A DNA stretch of 64,000 nt, taken from Rachicladosporium sp. CCFEE 5018. Lineage: Eukaryota > Ascomycota > Dothideomycetes > Cladosporiales > Cladosporiaceae. A program made the translations under genes and the position numbers. The stretch lies in assembly GCA_002077045.2 (NCBI GenBank), contig KZ111150.1, positions 283,777 through 347,776 on the forward strand. The letters run 5' to 3'. Shown here piece after piece: positions 1-11,563 of this stretch. Within the stretch, counting starts at the first letter, position 1. Each line of letters opens with the position of its first letter. The notes below the pieces were generated by a model that worked only from the letters and a program-made list of their open reading frames with translations, had not been told where the DNA came from and made no database searches.

Positions 1-1480
1 TTCGCACTGCAACAAGGTAACGCATTCCAATCATGCCGCCGTGACAGGCATGCCATGTCTTCGGTGATCGCTTGAGCTCTTTCTGCATGACAAGGCGATA
101 CAGGATTCGATTAGCTTCGTGCACGGACGCTGGCGGGAGATACTGCAGTACCGCGCCCATCACTTGACCTGCAGTCTCGCGAATGGGAGCTACGGCATTA
201 TCAGAAACGTAGTCGGCGAAGCGGTCCAGCATAAAGACACAGCAAAGCCGACATGCGAGGTCGTCTAACCATGCCTGATTCGCGCGATCGTTTTCTGAGC
301 GTGACTTGCCAGCTTGGCGCCCAGCTCCAGCCCCATGCACTCGAACGAGTTCACGCAGGCCCATAGCCGCGCCGTGACGGATCTCCCAGGCAGAGTCGAA
401 CAGATCGACAGTCAAGAACTCGCACAGGCGGTCGAAGGGCCACTCGCTGCCAAGTTGTTCCTCCTCGACTACGAGAGTCGACTTCTCAGCCACAGGCATA
501 CCTTTAAACTCGGCAACGATCTTCGAATCGTCGTCGACACCATTTCGTTCAGTAGAGAAGTAGTCGAGCTTACTATTGCCATTTGGCTCTTCTTTGATGG
601 TCGATGTCGGGTGGGCGTCGGATGGGATCTGCGCGATGCTGTTTGTCCGGCTGCTTGTCAGATCGTACTTGAAGCGCTTATTGTCGCGTTTTAATTCGTC
701 CTTCCTTCGACGCTTCAAAGCATTGAGCTGTCGCTTGCTGAGTTCGCCACCGCCTGGAGTCGCTGGTGGTCGTGCGGTCATCTCGTCGGGTGAACGCATT
801 ATACCATCGGGCTCCTGCGACATTGACATAGTGGTCTCTAAAGTGGGTAGATTGGGCTTAGAGAACGAGCTGCGGATCGAGAGATCCTTCTCGTCGACTA
901 GGTCATCCTCGATGTATTCACCGCCGAGGCCCAGCCGCTTGGTCAGTGTCTCTTTCTGACGTGCAAGTCGCTCAGCTGCGGTCAGTCCGGCGAGCTTGAA
1001 GTCATATTGCTTGCCAGCGCTGCCGAGAAGCTCCTTGCCGTAAGTCAAGATGGACTCGACGTCGAGGGTGGCAAGCCGTAGTTGATCGTCTACGCCAGGG
1101 CTCGACAAGTCAGATTCTTCTTTCTTAATGGTGTGTGCGTCATCATGCCCGTTCGTCTCGGTCTTCGGAACTTCGTCAAGCACAGCATTCGGATCAAATT
1201 TCTCAGCATGTTCGACAATACCGCCAATCGCCTTGGCAGCTGCGGTTCGTGTATCCCATGACGGCGAGCGCAGATACGGCACCACCCTAGTGAGGAGGTT
1301 GAAGAGCTCGTCTGGGTGATTCTTCTGCACATCTGCCAGTTGCTGTGCAGCAGTATTGCGAATGAGTTGCGTGCTGCCCGTCTCCAGTAGCACGACCAAT
1401 CGGTCTAATCTGGAAACACGTGACGTTAGCGAGGTACTGACTCGATTGGGATTGGCGCAAACAAACCGTGAAGTCGTCAT
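1..1480 (-). CDS. MOT1: Mot1/BTAF1 TBP-removing ATPase, N-terminal part (3' end outside window)
   Basis: Mot1 is the Swi2/Snf2-family ATPase that strips TATA-binding protein from DNA; this part encodes its N-terminal HEAT-repeat arch, which grips TBP. The minus strand reads from ATG at 1480. A 14-nt first exon (M-T-T-S-R) is followed by an intron at 1466..1410 (GT..CTAAC..CAG), then one open frame to the window edge. The start of exon 2 (LDRLVVLLETGSTQLIRNTA) and the next HEAT block (LLTRVVPYLRSPSWDTRTAA) are strongly conserved in the family. After an acidic/basic linker (about residues 110-290) come further HEAT units, with VAPIRETAGQVMGAVL and HACHGGMIGMRYLVAV at the edge. Only about 470 of roughly 1,900 residues lie here; the ATPase domain is outside. 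No frame break is seen. Function is from the family, identity from sequence. Confidence 0.93.
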   Translation of the reverse strand, partial: MTTSRFVCANPNRVSTSLTSRVSRLDRLVVLLETGSTQLIRNTAAQQLADVQKNHPDELFNLLTRVVPYLRSPSWDTRTAAAKAIGGIVEHAEKFDPNAVLDEVPKTETNGHDDAHTIKKEESDLSSPGVDDQLRLATLDVESILTYGKELLGSAGKQYDFKLAGLTAAERLARQKETLTKRLGLGGEYIEDDLVDEKDLSIRSSFSKPNLPTLETTMSMSQEPDGIMRSPDEMTARPPATPGGGELSKRQLNALKRRRKDELKRDNKRFKYDLTSSRTNSIAQIPSDAHPTSTIKEEPNGNSKLDYFSTERNGVDDDSKIVAEFKGMPVAEKSTLVVEEEQLGSEWPFDRLCEFLTVDLFDSAWEIRHGAAMGLRELVRVHGAGAGRQAGKSRSENDRANQAWLDDLACRLCCVFMLDRFADYVSDNAVAPIRETAGQVMGAVLQYLPPASVHEANRILYRLVMQKELKRSPKTWHACHGGMIGMRYLVAVR

Positions 1481-2738
1481 TTCGTTCTGTCGTCGATGCT
1501 CCAGTTGTCCAACGCCAAAGCCAATAGAATTACAAGTACATTAGTGAGCCATCAAACCAGCGCCAATGAGATGACGACCATCATCTCAGTCAATAGTCGC
1601 ACATCAAATACATCAATGAAGTGAAGTCGGTAAATCCCCGGCAAAAGTCGTTGGTGATGTGGTACCGGGCTGTGAATCAGGCCAGCGTCGGCGCGTGGAT
1701 TTGCGCGTTCCTAAATACACGGCTTCATGGTTCTTTTCATGCCCGTCATGGTCTGTGCATCCGAAGCTACGACGATTCGGGTTAGCCGCGTCACCCCTCG
1801 TTGGTCGAATCAGATTGTTGTTGACACCTGTTTGCAAGTTTTGCAGCAGTGAAGAAATAGGTAGTGTGTGATTGATATGCTACGGACTTCACTCCATACG
1901 CGGCAAGTATGTTGTCGCGATATATTGTTGCAGAGATGGGAAGGTACGATGTATCCACCGCGAGGCCGCCGCGAAGCAGTGGTGGAGCGGTCATTCATCC
2001 TGCCAAGCCGTCGCCTCCTGAAGCGAATGTTATCAGGATGCGAAAAACGCCATCGCCATGGGTTGTATGCGCTGCGGATATGAGTGCACATGCGTCTACA
2101 TGACGATCTCCGTTCTCGAGCGACTGGTCAAACATCTCCTTGGTGATGCTGATGGCGCCTTGGGCAGTTTGTCATTCACGTCGAAAAGCATTGCACGCAC
2201 ATGATACCAACCACACGCGAGCATGGCTCAGCCTCGTATCTGACGACAGCTCATAGTAAGGCACCAACATCATCGCCGGACCTCTTGTGCACGCCAGAGC
2301 AGACGATGCCTGCGGCTAATGCATCCATTCAGGAGCTGGCTGATGTATGCGTCGTGACTATTCAGGCGACACGCTTGGTAGCTACACTGGTACGCATATG
2401 ACTGAAGACGCAAATCGCTCGAGAGGTCTGGGCAGTCGACACTGCTAGGGTAGGCTACATCGCAATCACGAAATGCTGCTGTTGCTGCCCTCGACGGCAA
2501 CTGTAGAAGATTACACTCTGGGCGACACTACAGGTACGTATTCGTCGTTGCGGCGCTGCATACATCAGCATACTCGTTCATTGGGGAGTTGCTGAGAGAT
2601 CTGCCTTCAATGTCACTCGCGTGCAAGCGAAATTCGCGGGCGATGCATTGGCTGGTGAACCTGACTGGTGTAGGATGTTGAATTCATAACGTTCGACTCC
2701 AGCATAACGACGTTAATCCAATTGGATACATTCAGCCT
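1481..2738. other. Intergenic, MOT1 promoter side
   Basis: About 1.26 kb between the MOT1 start and the 3' end of the hydrolase. Only short overlapping open frames without recognisable protein character are present. I found no tRNA-like fold or repeat by eye. It should hold the MOT1 promoter and the hydrolase 3' UTR. Confidence 0.5.
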
Positions 2739-3847
2739 TCAGCGCAGTGGCAGTGCAGCCTCCTCTCCAGCGCATAATGTCTCCTTCAGAAACTGAGCCT
2801 GCCTGCCAGCGTTCTTCTCAAAGTTCGGCCCGCTGTACCCATCAAAATGACCTCCAGGGATGATGTGCAGCTGCTTCGGTTCACGAGCTCTGGTGTATGC
2901 ATCAAGAGCGATGTCAGTTGGAGTCAACACGTCGTTCTGCGCAATCGTCATCAGCAATGGAGTTGGCGAGATGCGGTGAATCATGTGCGAAGGGTCGTTG
3001 GCACGTAGCAGCTCGACGCTGAAAAGCGATATCAGCCAGCGAGCTCCGGTAGACCATCACAGCGATCTCTTACCTTTTCACCGTCACTTCATTCTTCCAG
3101 TCTGACTTCTTCTCCCACGCTGCGAAAAACTCATAGCTATCTGGCGTTGGCAGAGACGACGGCTTTGTTGGATCGGCATCAACTACAGGTATCATCGTGG
3201 CATCTTTGCCCTGGGCACGAGCTGCGCGATCTGGAGAACCTCGTCAGCACAGTCACACTTGGTGCCAGCTAGCGACCTGCTGAACAGCCGTACCTGCCAG
3301 GAAGGCACTTTCCATGCCCGCCACGAAGTCCGGCCTGATCAAGCGATGAAAGTTCGACCATCCATCCGTCAGGGGTCTATACACCTCACGTCAGCAACTA
3401 GTCCCTCCTGGCATAACTCTCGACTTACACCTGGCTCAAAACAGCCTTCACCCTGCGATCCACAGCTCCAACAAACAGCACATGCCCTCCACTATAACTA
3501 CTTCCCCAGATCCCAATCTTATCCCCATCAACCTCCTCAAGCGACTGCGCGTAAGTAATCGCATCGCTATAGTCGCTCCTCTGCAGCTCTGGCAAGATCT
3601 CATAGCGAGGCGCATGTGGAGCCGCGTCACTCGCGCCAAAGCCACGGTTGTCGTAGACTAGACAGGCGATGGTAAGCTTCGAAGTAAAGTACTCCGCGAA
3701 GGTGTCGAGGTCCATTTCCTTGAGCGCAGTCCAGCCGTGGGACATGATCAGGCAGGGGAGCTTGCTGCTACTCTTTTCTGGCGTGAATAGCCAGCCACGG
3801 AGAGTGACATGGTCGGACGTCTTGAACTCGATGTCACGGCGAGGCAT
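2739..3847 (-). CDS. Alpha/beta hydrolase (DltD-N/dienelactone-hydrolase-like)
   Basis: Predicted serine hydrolase of 312 aa in four exons: 3847..3429, 3376..3294, 3230..3074 and 3018..2739. All three introns have GT..AG ends and restore one frame. The N-terminus (DIEFKTSDHVTLRGWLFTP) is typical of the fungal hydrolases often annotated as DltD N-terminal-domain or polyketide-transferase-like proteins. The oxyanion strand is SHGWTALKEMD, the nucleophile elbow GSSYSGGH, the likely acid is the Asp in AQNDVLTP, and the His is in PGGHFDGY. No signal peptide or membrane segment is seen, so it is probably cytosolic. The substrate cannot be deduced. It is convergent with nothing obvious and shares its strand with the acyl-CoA synthetase upstream. 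The ATG at 3847 is the first in frame and fits the family start. Confidence 0.85.
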
Positions 3848-4390
3848 AGTCGTGACGTGCGAATGGTAAGATACACTGAAGCAGCAGAATGAGTTGAAAG
3901 GTAGAGATCAGATATCACGCTCGGGCAAGTCCCTAAGCTTTATATCCTCGTTATACTTTGCGGCTGAGTGACTATGTTCGTACTGATGAGCAATCAAGGG
4001 AGCTCGATGTAATGCGATCACGTAGCCACATTCGCATCCCCGCAGCGGGGAAATGGAGGGAACAATAAGGCTATGTGTTCGAGGCGAAGGAATGTGAGCT
4101 CATCAACTACATGAGACATGGAATGAACGATACTATATCCCCGATTCGGACAGTGATAGCGTCTCGCGATGCGTACAGTACATGCATGAGATCCACAAAA
4201 CCGACGCTAGCTCATCCGCCAAGACTGCCGTTTGACGTGAGTGATAGACTGCACTACGAGTGTCTCACTCATGTGGTCAGCTAGATTTGCCAGTCTTAGA
4301 CATGATCGGAGAATCACAACCGCTTCTCAGAGGTTTCGGAGAAGCATAGGCAGTAACACCACCGCGCTGGTCACCTTCTACCACCTCCTC
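3848..4390. other. Intergenic, hydrolase promoter
   Basis: About 540 bp between the hydrolase start and the 3' end of the acyl-CoA synthetase, two genes on the same strand. No coding pattern or repeat seen. Confidence 0.5.
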
Positions 4391-6188
4391 TCACTCAACC
4401 ACCTCTCTGCTTCCACCCTTCGCCCAAGCCCGCAGAATGTTCTTCCTCAATTTCCCTGTACTAGTCTTCGGCAGCTCCTGCAACACCTCCACTTCCCTCG
4501 GCACCATAAACCCACTAATAGCCGAGTGCTCCTTGGCCCATTCCACGAGATCCTCGGCCTGCATCGACTTGCCCTGCTTAACAGTCACGAAAGCCTTAGG
4601 CGTCTCGCCCCATTTCTCATGCGGTACGCCGACACACGCGGCTTCGAGAATGTCTGGGTGGGTCACTAGCAACGCTTCGAGGGCCACGGAGGAGATGTTC
4701 TCGCCGCCGGAGATAATTATATCCTTTGCGCGATCGAGGATCTGGATCGCGCCGTCAGGGTGCCAGACTGCGAGGTCGCCTGTGTGGAGCGCGCCGCCGA
4801 GGAAGAGCTTCCGTGTCGCGGCAGCATCTTTGTAGTACTCTTTCGCGCAGAGGTTTCCGGTGAGGATGATCTCGCCGATTTCTCTGCCGTCTTGCTTGAC
4901 GTTTATAAGTTCCTCGGCTGGCTGATCGGGGTCTTCGGAGCTGGTTCTGACTACACGGGCAGGGGTTGAGAGGACGTGGCCATGGCCTTGGCGTGCCATG
5001 TTGGCGAAGCGTTGGTTGGGAGGGGAGTGGGACCAGGAGGGGAGAATGTAGCCTTTTGTTATGGGACCGTAGGTCTCCGTGAGGCCGTAGACGTGCACAG
5101 GATGGAGGTTCATGGACTCCATGGTCTCGAAGAGGTGGGCTGTAGGTGGAGATGCGGCGACTGTGACGCGAACGGGTTCTGCGAGATGTCAGTCTCCAGT
5201 CAGGATCGCGGGCAGGAAATCACCTACCAGGCAGCTTCTCAGCATTCGGGTCTGCACACAGTAATGTATTGACTGTAGGCGCAGCATTGAAATGGCTAAT
5301 CGCCTCTTCCTTCAACAATCGCCAGATCTCGGGATACTCAATCTTCCGCAGGCAGTAGTGCGTCCCTCTCGCCGCTGTCACTGCCCAAGGAAACGTCCAG
5401 CCCATCGCGTGAAACATCGGCAAAGTCCACAAGTAGTGACATCGATCGGCTTTGCTGTTATGCGTGTTCAGTCCACTCTCGATCAAATTTGCGATTGCTC
5501 CAAGATATGCTGAGCGGTGTGTGTAGACCACGCCCTTGGGCTTTGCAGTTGTGCCTGAGGTGTATGAGAGTGCGATCATGGACTCCTCGTTTGTAGTCTC
5601 TGTTTCAAGAGCTGCCCAGCCGTGAGAGCCAGTCTGCTGATCATGGAGCTGACCCTCAGCCACTGCGAGATCGTAAGGATTTGTGGGCAAGTCAGTGTCG
5701 GTGTCGATCAAGAACGGGATACTAGGATGTCGTGCACGATAGTCCGTGAGAAGATTCTGGAATTCCGCGTCTACTATAATCAGATCGACCTCTGCATGAT
5801 CGAAGATGTAGGAGATATCTTCCTTCTTGAGGCGATAATTGATAGCTACGTTGACGGCGGAAGCAGCGCCAATGCCGTAGATAGATTCCAGGAACGCAGG
5901 TGTGTTAGGTGCCAGTATGCCCACTCGCTTGTAGCCATGCTTGCGCAAATAGTACGCAAGACCTGCTGCACGATCTGCGGTTTGCTGGTAAGTTCGCTTC
6001 ACGACTTTGCGATCAGCATTCGTGTGGTAGGTGGCAATCGCATCGGGCTCTATTGCAGCAGCGCGCGGAAGGAAGAGTGTTGGGCTGAGCTGGTGGATGT
6101 TATGCCGATGCTCGAAGGTCGCTGGAGCCGGAGTGGAAGGAACAAGCTGTGAGGCGAGAGACGTAAGGCGTTTGAGAGCTGTAGACAT
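4391..6188 (-). CDS. AMP-forming acyl-CoA synthetase/ligase
   Basis: ANL-superfamily enzyme that activates a carboxylic acid to the acyl-AMP and then the CoA thioester. It has 582 aa in two exons (6188..5228 and 5178..4391; intron 5227..5179, GTAGGT..CGCAG). The start is the ATG at 6188; the frame extends only a little further upstream without ATG. Motifs in order: phosphate loop SYTSGTTAKPKG, substrate-binding strand ending FHAMGWTFPW, A5 YGLTETYGP, A7 HTGDLAVWHPDG, A8 DRAKDIIISGGENIS and the A10 catalytic lysine in PKTSTGKLRKN. It resembles fungal and plant AAE1-type medium-chain acyl or aryl-CoA ligases. The C-terminus (REVVE) is not a PTS1, so no peroxisomal signal is visible there. The substrate is unknown. 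Confidence 0.92.
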
Positions 6189-7432
6189 TGTGCTGGAGGT
6201 CAATGTTCTTTGGGTAAAGCCATACGCGACTCGGACGCGACAGCAAGTTAGTGAGCTGCAAGGATGAGACTTTCACAGCGCGTATGATCAAAGATGCGGT
6301 CTGACTGATGATCCCAGTGCTTGCACGTAGAACGACTATAGAACGACGGCTATACTCGCGCACTACAAAGCTCCAGATCGTCGGTATCCTGAGAGCTCTA
6401 TTGAAGAGCATTTTGTGGGGTACAGATCGACAATGCAGCCGAGGTCGAGCGGAAGCTTGGCGAATCGGAGTCGTGCCCTGGGCGACCCTTGATCTTGTAG
6501 GACTGCTGAACATATCTTCTGTACTGTAGTGTAGACGATGAGTTCGATTTGGGTTGCCATCGCAGGTGCGCGCAGACCCAGTCTCTGTACGAAGACGATG
6601 GTAACATGGATTTGTGCGCTCGGAGGCGGGTACGCAGCAGGAGGGACCGTCGACTCGAGCAGAGGTGCATACCTCTTGCGCGGTCGCTTACCTATCTATT
6701 GTAGCGATTGTCCTTACCTGTGCACTGTGCATGAATTCCTGGTGCATGAGCCATAGTAGGCGATCATTGCGCCAGTGCCGAACGGGTGTGCTGGAAGTAT
6801 CGCCAGACTCGAATTGGAATATGCTCTAGCTCTAGATTGAGTTCGTAGCCAACGTGTCTAGGTGCCCGTTGCACGCAATCCGGCCAGCAAGCAGAAGCGG
6901 CAACCTTAGAAGGGCTGACAGTGAGTTTGTGACTTGGTGTGATGAAACTCTTGGATGTTGCCGTCCATTGTATGTGGATTGCCGAATCAACGTTATGGCA
7001 CTGTGAGGATTGCAACGCAGGCTTCTCCTCCTTGACTGACGAGAGGTCATTGACACCATGGGTCATGGCTCCAGTGCTCCACCGATGCCCGTGATCGAAG
7101 TGAGACTAGAGAAAACGTTCAACGGCTAGATCATCGGGCGTACCAAGGATGAGTTCGCGCTACCTAGATTTGGTTTCGCAAGCTACCGAGTCGTGGCGCG
7201 GTCCGTGAGAGGGTTTCGAAGCAACGATAATCCCGGAGACCGCGACGCCTGCCATCGATGGCGTACTCTGATAGTGCAAACTCCGAAGTGCGGTCGAAAC
7301 CTCGCAACTATTCTTGCTGTCCATCTTTGAACTCTCGACGATTCCTGTTTATTGTGACCCTTGCGAAGTAGAGCGCAACGGGTTACGATCTGCAGGTTGC
7401 CGAAACGTGGCGGCCATGCCTTCCTGCAGCGA
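6189..7432. other. Intergenic between divergent genes
   Basis: About 1.24 kb between the acyl-CoA synthetase (minus) and the disordered-protein gene (plus). It must contain both promoters. Short open frames exist on both strands, but none has a recognisable domain. An upstream exon of the next gene cannot be excluded. Confidence 0.45.
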
Positions 7433-9865
7433 ATGCCGCTAGCCATAGTCATGGAAGGCGCGTCGCGCGTTACTGCCAACAACCGGCGGCTTTCGACATC
7501 TGAGCAGACGCCCCCATCTGAGCAGAAGCGATCTTCCACGCGACATCCGCGCATCGAAGCCATTCCCGCGGTGCCAGATATTCCGCAGCGATACCGCAGT
7601 CAGAGAGCCTCAGTCCAGCCCACGCCGACGCGCGTGGAGGCGAGTCAGCCAGGCGCATCAGACCGAGACACTGCTCGTGGACGCCAGGGGCGGCCAGTGC
7701 ATCGAGCGTCGCTGCCATTGACTACTCCCCGCTCCTCCACCTCGCGCGGACGTCTCGCTGTCACCGCTGCACCGCTGTCGCCGAGAGAGCGGCGCGCATT
7801 GAAGCCGGACTCGAAGCCGGTGGAGAGGGCATTGCCCACACCCCCACACACAATATCAAAACAATCTAATACATTGCACTACATCGGCACCTCCCCCACC
7901 AAACGCCGACTGTCTCACGACGAGGCCACCCTACAGGCATTGACCGGCGCTGCTGCCGCTGACAGCAATCGCGCAAGCATGGCAGCACACGGCGACCTCT
8001 TCCTCCAACTGGCCGACGACGACGACGCTGACGAACACAGCCCGCGCGTGCCAGTCCTCCAGCCATGCGCCGCGACGCGCTCTTCATGGCACAATTCGCG
8101 ACGTTCGCTCGGGGCGGACACTGTCCTCGGCACGCCGGATGATCGACGACCGCGGACATCGGGCCAAAATGTAGCAGGGAATGATCGTCCTTCGTCTAGG
8201 TTTAGTACGCGCTTTTCTGCGCGATACAGCACGCCTCGTGCTGGTGACAATGGACCTGAGAGTTCAAGTCCTTACCATGATCCTGATGATAGCGCGAACT
8301 CACGCGCGAGGCGATCTACGATTACCAATGAACGCGCGCGTATGACTGAATCGCGACTGGGGAACCGTGTGAAGTCGCCAGAATTGCCGTCGTTTGGAAG
8401 AAGGCGACCATCGTTCGGGCAGAGCACAGCACAGTCGCAGCAGCATCGACAGACTGTGTTGACAGCCGCGCGACAAGAAACAGACGGACACTCGCCGGGC
8501 AACAGCTCGGAGCCTAAGCATTCACAAATGGACTCTGCGTCAGTCGAGTCGCAGACTGCTCCATCGACAGTGTGGGATGAGCTGGATGACCTGAAGTCGC
8601 GTATCAAGAGGATGGAGTTGACGGGAAAAATGCCGACCTCATCAGGCGCCGCGATTGCTGCTAGCACAGCGCAAGGAGAGCGGGAACGACCGCGGACTGC
8701 TACGACTGCACCCACGACTGTCTCATCACCACCGAAGCAGGAGCGTAAGGACTCTGATGCCAAGCCTGGAGCGGAGGAAGCGAAAAACAGTGCTGTGGGC
8801 TCCACGAACATACACCCCATGCTTCATGCGGCACTAGCGAAAGCAAAGACGCTACTCAATGCCTCGCTCTATCGCTCACTCGAAGCAACAGCAGCGGATG
8901 CATTGCAGTTGGCTGCACTCACAGGCAGCGCCGGTCCACAGGGTACAGCTTATTCTGCAGCTTCAATCATCAACGGTGTGACGGTATCCGATCGCCACAT
9001 CCGCCGTAAAGCAGACACGATGTGTCGCAATTTGACAGATCTGTGCATAGCGCTCTGTGAGGGGAAGCACAAAGCGCCGACAGTCTCGACCACAGCGTCG
9101 CCTGTCATCGCTTTGGACTCGCCCAAGCTCCGCGCTGCGTCTCACTCCCGATCTCGCGCAAGTCTTGGTGCACCACGTGACGTCGCGTCCCGAGCCAATA
9201 CGTCACGCCCTCTTTCCCGTCTCGAAGCCCGCAGGAGTAGTATTCTGGGTGTACAGCCAGGGAGGACGCCACCAAGCCTCCACAACAGCTTCGACGACGT
9301 CTCGGCATCAGATGCCGAACCCACGCCATCCCATCAAGGTACGACAAGAACGCAAAGTCGATTCTACCCGCGGGCTGGTAGTCGACTCGCTGCGCCGCGC
9401 TTCAGACAAGACGATCTGAGTGGCGATGATGATCCAACAGTCAGACCACCGAGTCGAGCCTTCACTGACATCGGCTCCTCCTCGCGCCTTCGACCACAGT
9501 ATCACAGTAACGTCAGTCCTCGGGAGTCTTCCACAGGTGTTGGGGACGGCACGACCAGGTCGCCGAGTCTGCGAGAAAACCTCGCAGCGCGAAGAGCAAA
9601 CACTCAGGCCTATGAAGGGAATACTAACGCCAGTACCAAGAATCGCGTGTCGTCCCTCTCGACCACGCGGCGGCTTGGAAGGGAAGCGAGTCCGCCTGTG
9701 GTGATGGAAGAAGAGCAAGAAGACAGTGACGGTGAGGAGGAAGAGAGAAGGGGTGGAGAGAGGAGGGAGAGTGTGCCTAGTCTTGTGTTGCCAAGGACGA
9801 GACGAGTGGGACTTGGGGCATTCAGTAGTAGAAGGGCTGTGGAGCTTGGTGCTAGGGAGGGATGA
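7433..9865 (+). CDS. Large disordered Ser/Arg/Pro-rich protein, conserved in filamentous fungi
   Basis: Single open frame of about 810 aa. The first ATG is 7433; a second at 7451 (MEGASRV) is an equally good start. The protein is low in complexity, rich in Ser, Arg, Thr, Pro and charged runs, and looks disordered. Three islands look conserved: HYIGTSPTKRRLSHDEATLQ (about residue 150), a short coiled-coil WDELDDLKSRIKRMEL (about 390), and an Ala/Leu-rich helical block with HPMLHAALAKAKTLL and DRHIRRKADTMCRNLTDLCI (about 450-540). From memory, similar fungal proteins carry the uninformative label LPXTG-motif cell wall anchor domain protein; I see no LPXTG sorting signal here. An acidic stretch (EEEQEDSDGEEEE) lies near the end. 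No function is assigned. Confidence 0.75.
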   Translation: MPLAIVMEGASRVTANNRRLSTSEQTPPSEQKRSSTRHPRIEAIPAVPDIPQRYRSQRASVQPTPTRVEASQPGASDRDTARGRQGRPVHRASLPLTTPRSSTSRGRLAVTAAPLSPRERRALKPDSKPVERALPTPPHTISKQSNTLHYIGTSPTKRRLSHDEATLQALTGAAAADSNRASMAAHGDLFLQLADDDDADEHSPRVPVLQPCAATRSSWHNSRRSLGADTVLGTPDDRRPRTSGQNVAGNDRPSSRFSTRFSARYSTPRAGDNGPESSSPYHDPDDSANSRARRSTITNERARMTESRLGNRVKSPELPSFGRRRPSFGQSTAQSQQHRQTVLTAARQETDGHSPGNSSEPKHSQMDSASVESQTAPSTVWDELDDLKSRIKRMELTGKMPTSSGAAIAASTAQGERERPRTATTAPTTVSSPPKQERKDSDAKPGAEEAKNSAVGSTNIHPMLHAALAKAKTLLNASLYRSLEATAADALQLAALTGSAGPQGTAYSAASIINGVTVSDRHIRRKADTMCRNLTDLCIALCEGKHKAPTVSTTASPVIALDSPKLRAASHSRSRASLGAPRDVASRANTSRPLSRLEARRSSILGVQPGRTPPSLHNSFDDVSASDAEPTPSHQGTTRTQSRFYPRAGSRLAAPRFRQDDLSGDDDPTVRPPSRAFTDIGSSSRLRPQYHSNVSPRESSTGVGDGTTRSPSLRENLAARRANTQAYEGNTNASTKNRVSSLSTTRRLGREASPPVVMEEEQEDSDGEEEERRGGERRESVPSLVLPRTRRVGLGAFSSRRAVELGAREG

Positions 9866-10162
9866 AGCCGCCGAATGGAGGCACGATAGTCGATCTCCGA
9901 GACGATGTAAGTTGGGAATGTGCGAATGCACATCGAGAGTGGGACTCTGGTTGAGCGTTCGGCGTTTGTGTAAGCGTCTCCATGCCCCGTTGGCTGTCAT
10001 TGAGCAGCAAACACTGCTCTTGTGCCTTACAGCCGGCAGATGCACCCAGGCTGGGACGTGACTCGAACGAAGTGACACTGAAAAAGTCAGCTTGAAGTTC
10101 TGGACACCACTCCATGCCATAAATACCAACCGCGATGCTGTCTCTGCTCCAATCCCACCGCA

Positions 10163-10714
10163 TCATTTCGAACCCGGGCAGTGCTTGAGATGATAATAGT
10201 TCCAGCCCAGATGAGAAGGCATCCGCTCCCTGAACCCGCGCAATGCTCCGAGCATCTTGGACGGGCTGAGCACCAAGTTGGCATCGAAATTGCGAAGCCC
10301 TTTCATGTGCTTGCATTTGCACACCACAAGTCTGTCGAACATGGCTCGGTAGTTGATTTCGCACCAAACCATGTCCTCCGGTGGCGGTCCGCCGCTCAGG
10401 AGGTGCATGTTCATAGCACTGCTGTGGTCCGCGAATGACATGGACACGGTGCTTGAGATGGGCATGCGCAATACGAGGTAGTCTTGTGCTTCCTTCTTGA
10501 TGACAGCCCTCCTCAGCAAGAGGGGGTTGAAGCGCGCTGGACCCGTACTGGTGCGTTCGAAGAATAAGATCTCCTACAGGGAATGCGAGCGAGTGATGAC
10601 AGCCTCCCGGGTCTTGTTGATGCGCTTAGCGAGGAGCAGGGTCTTCATGTCGGCGACATTGATGAGGATGGGCTCGAGAATTTCTGGGATGCCGAGCACC
10701 TTTGCGGCGGCCAT
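10163..10714 (-). pseudogene. F-box-like gene broken by an in-frame TAG
   Basis: Reading from ATG 10714, the frame starts MAAAKVLGIPEILEPILI and continues TLLLAKRINKTREAVITRS, which is an F-box of the small fungal family (compare IPELLEYILL and TLLLAQRVSKHWHKLI in the neighbour at 10969). Codon 47 (10576..10574) is TAG, placed where the paralogues have Gln in the SPSLQ..LFF motif. The same frame then stays open for 137 more codons to 10163, giving a typical family length of 183 codons. CAG to TAG is a C-to-T change at CpA. It is therefore either a recent pseudogene or, less likely, a readthrough gene. F-box proteins of this kind would be SCF substrate adaptors; this copy is probably inactive. 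Confidence 0.65.
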
Positions 10715-10968
10715 GATGTCTGTGGTGACCAAGGGACGGCGGGAGTGACCAGAAAGGTGAAGGAAGTCGTGCAGTCAGAGTGATCAGTATTTCGAACACG
10801 CACATTCGTGATCCAGGCAGGCACGTCTCTCACTCGCTCCTTCCCGATTTCCTGTCCTCGCAAGATATCAGTTTTCTATACTGCACATTACTCCTTGTGT
10901 TGTAGACATCGCAGCAACCGAACCTCCATCGAAGATCGGCGGCGCGCACTGCCAGTTAGTTGCCCACA

Positions 10969-11391
10969 ATGACCAACGAAGACGCACGCGAGCTTTACCA
11001 TGAGCTCCAAACAGCCATGTGCAGAACCCTTGCCATCCCTGAGCTGCTTGAATACATACTGCTCTCCATCGACCACAATAAGACCCTTCTCTTGGCCCAG
11101 AGAGTCAGCAAACACTGGCACAAGCTGATCGTCTCGTCCCCATCTCTCCAAGTGGAGCTCTTCTTCCGCCCGCACCGCACCAAAGGGTACCTCCGAGTGA
11201 ATCACCTTCTGCTACCGCGCCCATCGAAACAATTCGACCTATCTGGAACTTACGTGCTGGATCCCTTCACATTACCACCATCAGTTTCCATGGTTCGAAG
11301 ACGAGGCGGTGGGTGTGTATCTGGCCCGAGTTCCGGGCGTTTCTGCATATCATCATCAAGTATGTCCGCTCAGCAATCTCAAGCCGCGTAG
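10969..11391 (+). CDS. Small F-box-like protein, possibly truncated
   Basis: 140-aa open frame from ATG 10969. An N-terminal helix is followed by a good F-box (LAIPELLEYILLSIDHNKTLLLAQ, then RVSKHWHKLIVSSPSLQVELFF) and the start of the family's second block (YVLDPFTLPPSVSM). After SVSM the sequence becomes Gly/Ser-rich and loses resemblance to the family (VRRRGGGCVSG..), and the frame ends about 30 codons later. A frame break near 11290-11300 is possible, because another frame continues with FRAFLHIIIKYVRSAIS. It is divergent from the broken F-box copy at 10163-10714, with 254 bp between the two starts. Role by family: SCF ubiquitin-ligase adaptor, target unknown. Confidence 0.5.
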   Translation: MTNEDARELYHELQTAMCRTLAIPELLEYILLSIDHNKTLLLAQRVSKHWHKLIVSSPSLQVELFFRPHRTKGYLRVNHLLLPRPSKQFDLSGTYVLDPFTLPPSVSMVRRRGGGCVSGPSSGRFCISSSSMSAQQSQAA

Positions 11392-11563
11392 CAAGAGATC
11401 CAATCACCAAGTGCGGATAGGTCGTAGATAGGTCGGATGCGGTGTGCAGAGCGACAGAAGGTCTCTGGTCAAGCGGGCTCAGACTGTGGTGATAAAGAGC
11501 TGCTCGACAGGTTGCAGATCTATACATACGAGTTCAGCGATAATCTCGGTGAGATCTCTCGGT

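Noticed and set aside
314..959. Plus-strand open frames at the left edge
   Set aside because: They are antisense to the MOT1 HEAT repeats and begin with non-ATG codons.
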